Positions 16,805 through 26,207 of a DNA stretch of 64,000 nucleotides are shown one piece after another. The stretch spans positions 62,001 through 126,000 of the forward strand of contig JAJYOU010000003.1 in assembly GCA_021795965.1 (NCBI GenBank), given 5' to 3'. Both the position numbers and the translations under genes were made by a program. This DNA is from Chloroflexota bacterium (GTDB lineage: Bacteria > Chloroflexota > Anaerolineae > Anaerolineales > Villigracilaceae). The notes below the pieces were generated by a model. That model saw only the letters and a program-made list of their open reading frames with translations. It had not been told where the DNA came from and did not search any database. Within the stretch, counting starts at the first letter, position 1. Each line of letters begins with the position of its first letter.

Positions 16805-18793
16805 TTAAACTTTTAACTTTTCGGCAACAATTTCAGCAACATCCCGAACCTGCATCGAATCGTTATCCGCACTGGCAGCATCCACCATCATCGCCAAGCA
16901 AAACGGGCAACCCACCGCCAGGGTCTGAGCTCCCGTCGTTTTAGCTTCTGCGTAACGAGTGACATTAACCCGGCTCGTTCCGGGTTCTTCTTCCTTCCAC
17001 ATTTGCGCACCGCCAGCTCCACAACAAAAGGATTTAGCCGAATTTCTTGGCATCTCGACCGTTTTCAAACTGACCTGCCCGAGAACATTTCTTGGTTCAG
17101 TCAAAATCCCGTTTTGCCTTCCGAGATAGCATGGGTCATGGAAAGTAATCACTTGATTTTCATTATTTTCAGCTAATTGGATCTTTCCTTCGTCAAGCAG
17201 TTCGTTAATTAGTTGTGTGTGATGAACGACCTCATAATTTCCACCGAAGGCTGGGTACTCGTTTTTTAAGGTATGCAGGCAGTGTGGACAGGTTGTGACA
17301 ATTCGTTTTGGATTGATTTCGTTCAGGATTTCTACATTTCCCTGGGCTAAACCAAAGAAAATATCTTCCCGGCCTGCCCGGCGGGCTGAATCGCCCGTGC
17401 AGGTTTCGTTTTTACCAAGGACCGCAAAATTGATGCCTGCCGCCTGTAGAATAGCTGCAAAAGCACGGGCGGTTTTTTGCGCCCTGGCATCTGTTGCGGG
17501 TGCACAACCCACCCACCAGAGAATATCTGGTTCCGGATTCTCTTCAATCGTGGGGATGTTCAAGCCCTGAGCCCATTTCATCCGGTCAGCTTGAGGTACA
17601 TTCCAGGGGTTCATATTGCGTTCCATGCCCTTGAAAGCAGTTTCAAGTTGTTTCGGAAATGCACTCTCCATCATTGCCAGGTTGCGGCGAATTTCGAGAA
17701 TGTCACGCATCGGTTCATTACCCACCGGGCAAATATCCACGCAAGCGCCGCAGGAAGTGCAAGCCCAAACGGCTTCTTCACTGATCAGATCAGTCAAGGG
17801 CCTATCGACGCCGCCGCCATGATTAAAGTTGTAGCGCTTGTTGATTTCCAGGGCTGCGGGCGATAAAATTTTTCCCGTGTTATAAGCCGGGCAGACTTCC
17901 TGGCAGCGAAAGCACATGATGCAGGCATAGGCATCAATGATTTGTTCATAGCCAAGCTCGCTGACTTTTGCAGCGCCAAACTGTTCTATCGATTGATCTT
18001 CAAGGTTGATAAAGCTCATCTCACCGATGGATCTTCTTTTAGGTTTTAATGCAAAGTTGATCGGCGCAAAAAACAGATGCAAATGTTTGGAATAGGGGAA
18101 ATAAGGAAGGAACGCCACCACAGCCCCGAGAGAAAGCCAGAACATTAAATGTTCACCTGCCTGTAACGTCAGGGGATTGGCTCCCTTCCACAAATTTGCA
18201 AGAGCAGAGACGGTCGGCTGCCAGGGATCAGGTTGACCACTCAGGCTGATGGTGAAAGATTCTCCCAGCAATCGTCCAGAGTTATGCAAAAAGATAAAAC
18301 CAGCCACGATTGCGGAATCCCTATTGATCCCCGTCCGGGCAGATGGATCAAGCAGCGTGGTTTGACGCGTGGAAAGCGTGGCAGGGCGCAAAATAAATCG
18401 GCGAATGACCATTCCAATAATGCCCACAAGGATTGCAACATTCAGAATATCTGCCAACAATCTATATAAGTCGCCGAAAAGACCAAGATTGTTTAAAATG
18501 CTCCAATCAGTGTAGGCTCTTACCACATCGTTCAGATTGATTAATAAAAATCCAAGAAAGCCCCAACCTATCATGCCATGCAAAATACTTGTGCCAAGGC
18601 GAAACCGGAAAACAGGTTGGAAAGTCAGGAATTTGAAAATTGCCTGCCCCATTTTGCCGCGAACCACCTTCCAGTCAGGTTTGTTTCGACCGGCATTAAT
18701 ATTTTGAAGGATACGCCGAACTCCCTGCCAGGTAAAATATAAAGAAACCGCCACGGCAAGAACAAAAATCAATTTTTCCACGAAAGTCAACAT
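16805..18793 (-). CDS. Membrane-bound Fe-S oxidoreductase (HdrD/GlpC-like, NarI-type N-terminus)
   Basis: 662 aa. The N-terminal third has four or five transmembrane helices with His residues (HGMIGWG, GEHLMFW), like the haem b subunit NarI. Then two [4Fe-4S] ferredoxin motifs (C291-x2-C-x2-C-x3-CP and C345-x2-C-x2-C-x3-CP) and two cysteine-rich CCG-type modules (WWVGCAP...TTCPHC; CCGAGGAQMW...VGCPFC) that in HdrD bind a special [4Fe-4S] cluster. Such fusions pass electrons between the quinone pool and cytosolic donors, for example ETF, D-lactate, or thiol/disulfide couples. It is alone in its unit, downstream of a LysR gene. The physiological partner is unknown; the ACAD at 8-9 kb would need such an ETF:quinone link. 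Confidence 0.85.
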   Translation of the reverse strand: MLTFVEKLIFVLAVAVSLYFTWQGVRRILQNINAGRNKPDWKVVRGKMGQAIFKFLTFQPVFRFRLGTSILHGMIGWGFLGFLLINLNDVVRAYTDWSILNNLGLFGDLYRLLADILNVAILVGIIGMVIRRFILRPATLSTRQTTLLDPSARTGINRDSAIVAGFIFLHNSGRLLGESFTISLSGQPDPWQPTVSALANLWKGANPLTLQAGEHLMFWLSLGAVVAFLPYFPYSKHLHLFFAPINFALKPKRRSIGEMSFINLEDQSIEQFGAAKVSELGYEQIIDAYACIMCFRCQEVCPAYNTGKILSPAALEINKRYNFNHGGGVDRPLTDLISEEAVWACTSCGACVDICPVGNEPMRDILEIRRNLAMMESAFPKQLETAFKGMERNMNPWNVPQADRMKWAQGLNIPTIEENPEPDILWWVGCAPATDARAQKTARAFAAILQAAGINFAVLGKNETCTGDSARRAGREDIFFGLAQGNVEILNEINPKRIVTTCPHCLHTLKNEYPAFGGNYEVVHHTQLINELLDEGKIQLAENNENQVITFHDPCYLGRQNGILTEPRNVLGQVSLKTVEMPRNSAKSFCCGAGGAQMWKEEEPGTSRVNVTRYAEAKTTGAQTLAVGCPFCLAMMVDAASADNDSMQVRDVAEIVAEKLKV

Positions 18794-18821
18794 AAAATCT
18801 CCTTGGTTCCTGGATTAAATT

Positions 18822-18862
18822 ACAACCGGTAAGTTTTGCTTTTCTGCGAAACTTACCGTTGT
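18822..18862 (-). terminator. Terminator-like hairpin after the LysR gene
   Basis: Inverted repeat ACAAC(C)GGTAAGTTT / AAACTTACCGTTGT with one bulge, between the LysR stop (18900) and the start of the Fe-S oxidoreductase (18793). It suggests that the two minus-strand genes are separate units. Confidence 0.6.
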
Positions 18863-18899
18863 TTAAGGCATTCAAGGGTGATCATGCTTCAGTTTAGCA

Positions 18900-19850
18900 T
18901 TAAAAAGCTCCGGAGTGGGAGACATCCGATAAACTCAGCATCAAGTTTGCAGCCAGGTCATTGTGCAGCGAAACATAATTCCATAACTTTTCTTCCGCTT
19001 GAATAAAATTGCGGGAAATATGCCTGACCAGGTAAACCTGCTGGGTGACATTAAAATCTTCAACCAGAACTTGTTTCACCCGTCCAAGAGCCAGACTCCG
19101 TGCTGCCATCATTTCTGAAATAAATGTGACACCGATTCCATTTTCAACTGCCATTTCGACCGCTTCGGCATTACCCAGCTGCATGATTACTTTGAAGTTT
19201 TTAGGATTCAACCCAACCTGGCGAACCGAATCATATAACAATTCAAAGGTTCCAGAATTTATTTCCCTGGTGATAAAAGGTTGTTCCATAACATCTTCCA
19301 GTTTGACCTTTTCTACGCGCGACCAGGGATGATTCGGGGGCACGATCAAAATGATCCGGTCTTCCAACATGAGCTGGCATTCCAGTTCCCTGTGTTCGGT
19401 GTAGCGACCGACCACTCCGAGGTTTAATGTCTGTGTCAACAACTCATCCAGCACTTTCTGCCTGCTCATCAAACTTAAGCGCGTCCGAACATGCGGAAAT
19501 TCCTGTTGAAAAGAAGCCAACAGGCTTGGAATGAAATAACGCCCTGAGGTGGTCGCGCAGGCGATCGTTAAATCCCCGGAAATTTCACCATTGACATTGG
19601 ATAGCGTATCCTCCAAAATGTGGGTTGTATTGAGCACCTCTCTTGCCATCGGTAGAATCTTAAGCCCCACATCACTCAATTGAACAGAACGACCGTGCCG
19701 GACAAACAGTTCGGTTCGATACAATCGCTCAATTGCCTGTATGTTTTGGCTAACCGCGGATTGAGATAAATGCAAACGTTCTGCAGCTCGGCTGAAATTC
19801 AGTTCTTCTGCAGCCATGACAAAGACTCTCAATTCAGGAATATTAATCAT
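18900..19850 (-). CDS. LysR family transcriptional regulator
   Basis: 316 aa. N-terminal winged helix with LRVFVMAAEELNFSRAAERLHLSQSAVSQNI (helix-turn-helix about 15-35), then the periplasmic-binding-like effector domain starting about residue 90 (GDLTIACATTSGRYFIP). The domain resembles CysB/CbbR-type members. GGGAG is 9 nt before the ATG. A near -10 palindrome upstream (19891-19908) may be its own operator. Targets may include the Fe-S oxidoreductase gene downstream; inference from position only. Confidence 0.9.
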   Translation of the reverse strand: MINIPELRVFVMAAEELNFSRAAERLHLSQSAVSQNIQAIERLYRTELFVRHGRSVQLSDVGLKILPMAREVLNTTHILEDTLSNVNGEISGDLTIACATTSGRYFIPSLLASFQQEFPHVRTRLSLMSRQKVLDELLTQTLNLGVVGRYTEHRELECQLMLEDRIILIVPPNHPWSRVEKVKLEDVMEQPFITREINSGTFELLYDSVRQVGLNPKNFKVIMQLGNAEAVEMAVENGIGVTFISEMMAARSLALGRVKQVLVEDFNVTQQVYLVRHISRNFIQAEEKLWNYVSLHNDLAANLMLSLSDVSHSGAF

Positions 19851-19890
19851 CTAAAATACTCCCTCTTGCCGGATGTTAAATCATTAAAAA

Positions 19891-19908
19891 TAATATTATC
19901 CAATATTA
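19891..19908. promoter_or_regulatory. Palindrome upstream of lysR (candidate LysR-type box)
   Basis: TAATATT-N4-AATATTA, a perfect 7-bp inverted repeat that also satisfies the T-N11-A rule of LysR-type operators. It lies 41-58 nt upstream of the lysR start codon. Confidence 0.5.
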
Positions 19909-20081
19909 GAATAAGCGAAAATGATCAATCCCATTAGTTACATTTATCACATAGCCGTATGAACATTCGCTTAATTATGGAAATCTGTTTTTTTTACCGC
20001 CCATTTTCAAAGATTTGCTTCAGATCAAATAGGTTTATTGGTCTTTTTATTTTCCCAAAATCTCTTTGATTCCAGTCCGAA

Positions 20082-21782
20082 TCAAGGTGTTGCCGTTGGA
20101 GTTTCAGTGGGTTGAGATCCAGAAGCTGCCGAATCCTTGCTGATATCTTCAACGTAAACTGTTGAGCCGGGACAATCCGATTCCAGAATGGGTGAAACAT
20201 TTTCCCATTTTAACGAGTTTTTCGCACCCGGATCATAAGTTTGCGTGATTGCTTCTGAAAGGCAACCAGCACCTGCGTTGTAATTCACCAGGGTAAATCT
20301 CCACATGGTTTCGTAGTCCACAACTTCCCCCGGCATGTGACCTGAAACATTTTGAACAATTTTTCCCGCCTGCTCACAATTTGCCAGTAAAGTGTGGGCA
20401 AAAATTTTAATACTGAAATTTGCCCTTGACAAATCCAACCCGAGCGGACAATTGGCACAACGTGCATCCACACTACCAACCAGGGCGCCGCGAAGGAGAT
20501 CCTGTTGATAAGGCTTGAGGGAGGCAAAGCCTTTGGTTTCACATTGATTCTTATTGAGAATCAACGGGCAAAATTGATTATAAAAGGAAGGATTCCAAAG
20601 CAAAGTTGTATCTGCGCCGCCTTCGGTCATTTGCCCAAGTCCAATATCTTTTCCGTTCTTGAAAACACCTGGCCAGAATTGACTCTCCCTGCTAAATAAA
20701 TTCTTGAGCAGTTGAGCAGGCACATCCACATCCTGGGCAACAGTAAAAATTAGCTGGTCAAATCGGTTTTGCCATTCGCGGACATCATTCTGCGCAGCGC
20801 GAATCCCACAGCCATTTGCAGATCCATCCGAATTTAACCCACCATTTGGACAGTTCGTCGCATCTGTCACACCCTGGGAAATCAAATTGGCAGCCAAATA
20901 ATTATAAGGAATATTTGATTTGAGATCTTCAATACTTGCCGGGGTAACCAACCATTGTGGCAAACCCTCTGTGGGCGGAAATGCCTCCCAGATTGCAGCA
21001 CAGGATGCGGTAGGAGTTCCAGTCCACTGGGAAGAGATGACATCGACGTACCAACTATTCGATAGCTGACCAGGTTTGGAGGATTCATCAAGAACCCTTA
21101 ATAAGGCATCATAAGGTTTACTGTTGTCGCCAAAAGTGGAATTTGCCCAAAATTTAATTCGAATTCCCGCGGGAATTGTCTTGGAAAGCTTAAAAGTACA
21201 GGTTTTTCCTTCACATTTGAAAGGGCTCTTTCCGATGGTTCCCTCGATGGAAACGATTGATTCGTTCGGGAGGGGTTCCTCTGCGGTCAGAACCAGTTTA
21301 GGCTGTTGGGTGCACCAGCCTCTTTTATCAGGATTGCACCCAGTCAGCGATATCCAAACTTGCGGCGAGGGTAGCTTTACAGTTACCTCTCGTGTTGCGG
21401 GTCTATGAGCAATTTGTATAAAATAATATCCGGGGCAGGCTTTTGAATCCGTTTCTTCGCAAGGCTTGGAATTAGCCTTCCATGCATTATATACTTCCAG
21501 CTTGCAGGCTGAATAAACATCGTTTTCTGTTGGAAGCCCTTCGTGATCAGCATAAAAGGAACAATATACCTTGTTGTCGCTCCATGCTGCCAGCCACCAG
21601 ACATAACGTGTGTAATCCACCTGCATCGTTGTAAATCGATTGGGACCTTGAGGAGTGGGAGCGGTTGCAGGCCTGGCAGCAAATGCCGTCCCGTGATTGA
21701 AAAACAGGAAAATTATTACGATCAATCCCGAAACAAGCGTTAATAAGGTGGCTGCTCTGAAAATGGTTTTACCCAAGCGCAA
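20082..21782 (-). CDS. Secreted protein with lysozyme-like (SLT-type) transglycosylase domain
   Basis: 566 aa with an N-terminal signal/anchor (about 9-35, ending AFAARP). Residues about 50-270 form a Cys-rich extracellular region with pairs of cysteines. From about 330 a lysozyme-like domain is visible: LLKNLFSRESQFWPG with the candidate catalytic Glu, DIGLGQMTEGGAD, and NYNAGAGCL, the same order of motifs as soluble lytic transglycosylases (ES-x(n)-GLMQ-x(n)-YNAG). The C-terminus ends in a Thr/Pro tail. It closes the ccm operon. The substrate is presumably peptidoglycan, but the fold call rests on motif order, and the N-terminal region is unknown. Confidence 0.6.
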   Translation of the reverse strand: MRLGKTIFRAATLLTLVSGLIVIIFLFFNHGTAFAARPATAPTPQGPNRFTTMQVDYTRYVWWLAAWSDNKVYCSFYADHEGLPTENDVYSACKLEVYNAWKANSKPCEETDSKACPGYYFIQIAHRPATREVTVKLPSPQVWISLTGCNPDKRGWCTQQPKLVLTAEEPLPNESIVSIEGTIGKSPFKCEGKTCTFKLSKTIPAGIRIKFWANSTFGDNSKPYDALLRVLDESSKPGQLSNSWYVDVISSQWTGTPTASCAAIWEAFPPTEGLPQWLVTPASIEDLKSNIPYNYLAANLISQGVTDATNCPNGGLNSDGSANGCGIRAAQNDVREWQNRFDQLIFTVAQDVDVPAQLLKNLFSRESQFWPGVFKNGKDIGLGQMTEGGADTTLLWNPSFYNQFCPLILNKNQCETKGFASLKPYQQDLLRGALVGSVDARCANCPLGLDLSRANFSIKIFAHTLLANCEQAGKIVQNVSGHMPGEVVDYETMWRFTLVNYNAGAGCLSEAITQTYDPGAKNSLKWENVSPILESDCPGSTVYVEDISKDSAASGSQPTETPTATP

Positions 21783-21830
21783 GCCTTCCTCTCCCGATCA
21801 AAACATCATCCATTAATTAAGTATAACGAA

Positions 21831-22001
21831 TTAATTATTTTTATCCACTGATTCTTTTTTTGCTAAATCCTTAAACATTTCCAAATCACGCATGCTATTT
21901 TTCCAGCGGAGAATTAAACTGGCAACGTAAGCGAGACTGACAACAGCAAAAACGATATATCCGCCGATCATGAAATCCATTGAAAGTTGAAAATTTTCCA
22001 T
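21831..22001 (-). CDS. ccmD: CcmD-like small membrane protein
   Basis: 56 aa, ATG at 22001 (MENFQLSMDFMIGGYIVF), stop at 21831. One transmembrane helix (about 9-33) followed by a charged, Lys-rich C-terminus (LRWKNSMRDLEMF). CcmD proteins have this layout and hold the CcmABC complex that releases holo-CcmE. AAAGG is 6 nt upstream, and the gene starts 9 nt after ccmC. The sequence itself is poorly conserved in the family, so the call leans on position. Confidence 0.75.
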   Translation of the reverse strand: MENFQLSMDFMIGGYIVFAVVSLAYVASLILRWKNSMRDLEMFKDLAKKESVDKNN

Positions 22002-22009
22002 GATAGCCT

Positions 22010-22699
22010 TTACTCTGTGACCGATAGTTTTGTGTGTTCGACTTCTTCACGCAGGAAGCCGAGTCGGATTCGATGCCAAAAAAGGGTGATGAAAACCAGG
22101 GTGAAAACCCCAATACTGATGAACATGGTCAAGAGCATTGAATTGCTCATATTCATCGTATCGGTTCCACCTCCCCCAATCAAAATGGGGTGTATTGTTC
22201 GAAAAATTCGAATTGAAATGAATGTCAGCGGAACGCTCAAACCACCCAGTAAGGTATAAACGGCACCGAAGCGCGCACGCCTTTCAGGATCTTCCAGTCC
22301 CTGGCGCAGCAATAAATATGCCAGGTAAATCATTTCCAAAATTGCGGCGGTGGTCAAGCGCGGGTCCCAGGTCCACCAGGTGCCCCAGGCGCGGCGAGCC
22401 CAAATTGATCCAAGCACAATCGCTTCAAAAAAGAAAACGAGGCTAATCTCAACTGCTGCCAGGCAAATTACATCCCATTTAAGATCTTTTGTAACCAGGT
22501 AAATCACCGCGACCACTGCCGATGCAATAAACCCGAGCATTCCCACCCAGGCAACAGCCACATGGAAATAGAAAATTTTTTGAACTGGACCCATTATTTC
22601 TTCATAGGGTGTAAATAAAATCACTTGCAGGAAAGCTCCCAAAACCAGTATTACGGATAATATATTTAAGGTTTTAAGAGCTCGAGGTTGAGGGGACAT
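22010..22699 (-). CDS. ccmC: Haem exporter subunit CcmC
   Basis: 229 aa, six transmembrane helices. The tryptophan-rich WWD segment WGTWWTWDPRLT sits between helices, and His residues flank it (KIFYFHVAVAW and IRTIHPIL), as in proteins that present haem to CcmE. AGGAG lies 5 nt before the ATG at 22699; the earlier TTG start is rejected. In the order ccmA-ccmB-ccmC-ccmD, 27 nt after ccmB. Confidence 0.92.
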   Translation of the reverse strand: MSPQPRALKTLNILSVILVLGAFLQVILFTPYEEIMGPVQKIFYFHVAVAWVGMLGFIASAVVAVIYLVTKDLKWDVICLAAVEISLVFFFEAIVLGSIWARRAWGTWWTWDPRLTTAAILEMIYLAYLLLRQGLEDPERRARFGAVYTLLGGLSVPLTFISIRIFRTIHPILIGGGGTDTMNMSNSMLLTMFISIGVFTLVFITLFWHRIRLGFLREEVEHTKLSVTE

Positions 22700-22726
22700 T
22701 TTTGCTCCTGTCAAAAATCGTTGGGA

Positions 22727-23434
22727 TTATTCTTCCACCACAAAATCAAAAACCATAAAAGAAACGGCGATAAAAATAATATCATAGACGATTAAAATAT
22801 TAAACCATGGTTCAATTTCACTCCATGCTGAGCCAAGTAAAAACCCGCTGCTCGCTTTTACAGCTGCAATCAAAACCGGGATGGTCAACGGGAAAAGCAG
22901 AATCGGTAACAAAATATCGCGGGTCCGGGTTTGAACGGACATGGCGGCCAGGAGGGTTCCGACAGCAATATATCCAACCGAACCCAGGAATGTGATTAGT
23001 AACAAGCCTGAATTAAATAAATTAATATTGTACATCACACTGTAGAAAGGTAAAACAATCGCTTCTACGATTGCCATGAAGAACAGGTTGCTGATCATTT
23101 TGCCAAAATAAATTGCTGAGCGGTCCACTGGTGCGAGTAAAAGACCATCCAGGCAGCCAAAATCTTTCTCTATAGCCATCGACCGGTTTAAGCCCAGGGT
23201 ACCGGCAAAGGCAAAAGTTACCCACAATGCCCCAGCAGTAATGCTGTTGCGGGCTTTGACATCCAGCTCAAGGGCAAAATAAAAAATTAAAATGACCAAC
23301 AATGAAAACACGAGCATTGCCGAGATCATTTCCCGTGAACGCAGCTCGGCAGCCATGTCCTTCCAGGTGATGGAAGCTACTGCTTTAAAATAATTACTGG
23401 AAGGTTTCTGTTGGGTATCCAAGGATTCAGCCAT
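22727..23434 (-). CDS. ccmB: Haem exporter subunit CcmB
   Basis: 235 aa, about six transmembrane helices. Typical features: a cytosolic N-terminal helix with WKDMAAELRSRE, the conserved NRSMAIEKDFGCLDGLLLAPVDRSAIYFGK loop that contacts the ATPase, and FPLTIPVLIAA. It forms the ABC transporter CcmAB with the upstream ATPase. Its start overlaps the ccmA stop by 8 nt. Confidence 0.92.
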   Translation of the reverse strand: MAESLDTQQKPSSNYFKAVASITWKDMAAELRSREMISAMLVFSLLVILIFYFALELDVKARNSITAGALWVTFAFAGTLGLNRSMAIEKDFGCLDGLLLAPVDRSAIYFGKMISNLFFMAIVEAIVLPFYSVMYNINLFNSGLLLITFLGSVGYIAVGTLLAAMSVQTRTRDILLPILLFPLTIPVLIAAVKASSGFLLGSAWSEIEPWFNILIVYDIIFIAVSFMVFDFVVEE

Positions 23435-24134
23435 CTGTACCAGCCAGTACTTTTTTGTAAAATGTCAACAAATTCCCCTGACCCAAATTTGATCTTTGAG
23501 CCGAAGCGCTGATCACGCCCCGGTTGAGAATATCGAAGCGTGTGCCAAGTTCTTCTGCCCGAGCAAGATCGTGGGAGGTCATGATTACAGTTCGTCCTTT
23601 TGCTGCAACATTTTTAAGAACGCCATCGAGCATCTCCGAAGCATCCTGATCAAGGCCTGTGTACGGTTCATCAAACAACATTACTTCAGGATTATGCAGC
23701 ACAGCCCGACCGATCGCAAGACGCTGCTGCATACCTCGTGAAAACGTCCGCACAAGATCCTTTTTTCGGCTGGATAGGCCGACCAGATCCAGTACCACTT
23801 CAATTCGCCGGTTTAGTAAAGGGATGTTGTAAAGCCGGCCATAGAATGTAAGGTTCTCTTCAGCAGTCAGATCTCCGTATAAAAGCGGCATGTGGGAGAC
23901 AACCCCCAGGCGCTGGCGCACGGGGGCCGCCTGGTTCGGCAATGAATAACCTGCAACTTTCACCAACCCCATTGACGGTCGGGAAAGGGAAGCCAAAATC
24001 CGAAGGAAGGTCGTTTTTCCTGCACCGTTCGGTCCCAATAGCACAACGAATTCCCCCGGGGTGGCATTAAAGTCCACTCCCCGCAGAACTGTTTTTAAAC
24101 CAAAACGCTTGACCAGTTTTTTGACTTCAATCAT
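23427..24134 (-). CDS. ccmA: Haem exporter ATPase CcmA
   Basis: ABC ATPase of 235 aa that powers release of holo-CcmE. Seen: Walker A GPNGAGKTT, signature FSRGMQQRLAIGRA, Walker B VMLFDEPYTGLD, and the switch His in MTSHD. The ATG at 24134 (MIEVKKLVKRFG) is preferred; the longer reading has no ribosome-binding site and would start inside the spacer. It overlaps ccmB by 8 nt. Confidence 0.92.
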   Translation of the reverse strand: MIEVKKLVKRFGLKTVLRGVDFNATPGEFVVLLGPNGAGKTTFLRILASLSRPSMGLVKVAGYSLPNQAAPVRQRLGVVSHMPLLYGDLTAEENLTFYGRLYNIPLLNRRIEVVLDLVGLSSRKKDLVRTFSRGMQQRLAIGRAVLHNPEVMLFDEPYTGLDQDASEMLDGVLKNVAAKGRTVIMTSHDLARAEELGTRFDILNRGVISASAQRSNLGQGNLLTFYKKVLAGTDG

Positions 24135-24201
24135 TTTTTTAAATTTTTCTGTTTCCTGGCTGGTTAAAAAAATGGATCTAATCAACCAGCCAGGTATATT
24201 T

Positions 24202-26184
24202 TTAAAGGTTATTCTTGAGTTTGGATTTTAACTCTGCACGGCGTTCCTGGTAAACGGCTTCTGGTATTTTACCTGACTTATACTGGTCGTCCAGCGCAAC
24301 GATTTCATCGATGATATCCTCCGATTCTTCCTGGCTGTCTTCTTCATCAGGTTCCTCTTCCTTCGACCGGCTGCGTTCCCGCTGGTACAACCACGCACCA
24401 ATGAGCAGGAGCGCTGCGCCCAGAACTCCAACCCCAATGATTATTCCCTGGTTGGAATTTGTACCAGTTGTGGTGGATGTCGTCACAGTTTTTGGAGTTC
24501 CGGAAGCGGTAAATTTCAACGTACTTCCCTTATCCAAACCTGTTGTATTAAAGACCTGGTACGTTGTACCGTTGCCCATATCCTGGTTGCCGGCTGCGGT
24601 GAAGTTCTGACCAACCACAGTCACACCATCAGGAGCCAAAACTGATAAAGCAGCGGTTTTCAAGGTGATGAGCTGGTCGATTTCGATCTGTTGTCCACCA
24701 AACATGCCGGCTTTTGGCAGCGGGATATCAAATCCAAAAATTAGCTGGTATTTTTGAGACCCTGGCATTACAGGGAGAGTATCAGCAAAACCATCAGCAG
24801 TTTTGAGATAACGACTTCCAATGGAACCTTGGTCAAATTGAAGGTTTGTATAATTTTTTGGTAACGAAATGGAAACAACCGGTCCATTTTTTTCAGTAGG
24901 AACAATTGCTTTTGTTCCAGGGTTGGAAATAATCATGAATTCCCAGATTTCGACCATCCCCTGCTTGCTGTAATCGAGCAGAACATGGGCTTTGTCAACC
25001 ACCAAACCACTTGCATCAGTGGTTGTCTCATATATGTTAACCGGAAGATCAAAAACTGTCTGGCCTGCAGTCGGGAAAACTGGGTCAGAATCGAATTCTG
25101 TCCCTAAATAGTTGACCGATACGAAGAAAGCCCTGGTTTGCAGTAATTGAACATCGCTAAATTTATAGGTGCCGTTCCCGGCAATTTGAGTGTCCTGACT
25201 GCCAACTTCTGTGAAATTTTGATTAGTTGCATCATGCTCGTAAATATGTAAGGTGACTGTTAATGATGCCGGGATGGAACTGCCAGAACCGTTGGTCACC
25301 TTACCAGAAATAATTCCAATCACTGTGGTTGGGGAGGCAGTCGGCTGGGAAGTTCCAATGGCTTGCGGAGTTCCAGCAGGTGTCGGTGTTAAATCAAGGG
25401 TTGAGACTGCTGCCGGAGTTGTCGTTAAATCTGACCCTGCGCTGGCGACGGTGGCGGTTGGAGTCGCATCCACCGCTTGAGGAGTATTCGTGTTTGTCAC
25501 AACAGTCGCTCCAGAGAGGATGGAGTAACTGCGCACATAGGAAGCCAGGGCATAAATATCTGAGTCAGGAATCAAACCTCCAAAGGCTGGCATCGTGCCG
25601 TTCCCGCGATTAATAAAGGCGGCAATATCCGCCTGGGTTAATTTGGACATCAGGGACTGGTCAGAAAAATTTACTTTATCGACGGCATCCCCGGCGGGGC
25701 CATGGCATTTGACACAATTTGTTTGGTAAAGCACTTGCCCTTTTAGTGATTCCGCCGCTGTCGCACCTCCCAGGGAAATGGTATAAGCGACTACATCCCA
25801 GCGCTGTTGGTCGCTGAGTGAGTCCTTGAAGGCAGGCATCTCAGAATTTACGTTCCCTTCAGTAACTGATGTATACCAGTTTGCCGGGGCAGCCTGGCGT
25901 CCGATTTCGGGGCTGCCGATCGCTGCAGGTTGTTTTTGCAAACCCGAGCTTTGCGGTCCGTCCCCTAGACCTTTATCGCCGTGACATGAAGCGCATTTTT
26001 CAGCATAAATTACCGCACCCGAAGCCAGATCGGCTGGTTTCTGTGGAAAAAGCGGGCTCATGGTTGGTCCCACGGTTGGCGACTGATAATTGGGTGGAGG
26101 GGTGACATCTTCTGCCAGCGAAAGTTGGCATGCGCTCAATAACAGGGTCAGCAAAACCAGAATAATAATCAAACGAGATCTCAT
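24202..26184 (-). CDS. Dihaem cytochrome c lipoprotein with carboxypeptidase-like and C-terminal transmembrane/SHOCT-like regions
   Basis: 660 aa. Lipobox LLSAC (Cys19), then two class I cytochrome c domains (C64-x2-CH68 and C157-x2-CH161, with distal Met segments SEMPAFK and TMPAFGG), a Thr/Pro/Ala-rich linker (about 225-290), an Ig/carboxypeptidase-regulatory-like beta domain (about 290-380), a second beta region (about 395-560), one transmembrane helix (about 580-600), an acidic stretch and the C-terminal helix pair LDDQYKSGKIPEAVYQERRAELK. The protein is therefore tethered twice. Its place between the CcmI-like gene and ccmA is unusual. It could be a terminal client or an electron donor that keeps the maturation thiols reduced. 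Function unknown. Confidence 0.8.
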   Translation of the reverse strand: MRSRLIIILVLLTLLLSACQLSLAEDVTPPPNYQSPTVGPTMSPLFPQKPADLASGAVIYAEKCASCHGDKGLGDGPQSSGLQKQPAAIGSPEIGRQAAPANWYTSVTEGNVNSEMPAFKDSLSDQQRWDVVAYTISLGGATAAESLKGQVLYQTNCVKCHGPAGDAVDKVNFSDQSLMSKLTQADIAAFINRGNGTMPAFGGLIPDSDIYALASYVRSYSILSGATVVTNTNTPQAVDATPTATVASAGSDLTTTPAAVSTLDLTPTPAGTPQAIGTSQPTASPTTVIGIISGKVTNGSGSSIPASLTVTLHIYEHDATNQNFTEVGSQDTQIAGNGTYKFSDVQLLQTRAFFVSVNYLGTEFDSDPVFPTAGQTVFDLPVNIYETTTDASGLVVDKAHVLLDYSKQGMVEIWEFMIISNPGTKAIVPTEKNGPVVSISLPKNYTNLQFDQGSIGSRYLKTADGFADTLPVMPGSQKYQLIFGFDIPLPKAGMFGGQQIEIDQLITLKTAALSVLAPDGVTVVGQNFTAAGNQDMGNGTTYQVFNTTGLDKGSTLKFTASGTPKTVTTSTTTGTNSNQGIIIGVGVLGAALLLIGAWLYQRERSRSKEEEPDEEDSQEESEDIIDEIVALDDQYKSGKIPEAVYQERRAELKSKLKNNL

Positions 26185-26207
26185 TATGAATCCTTTAAGT
26201 TATTTTT

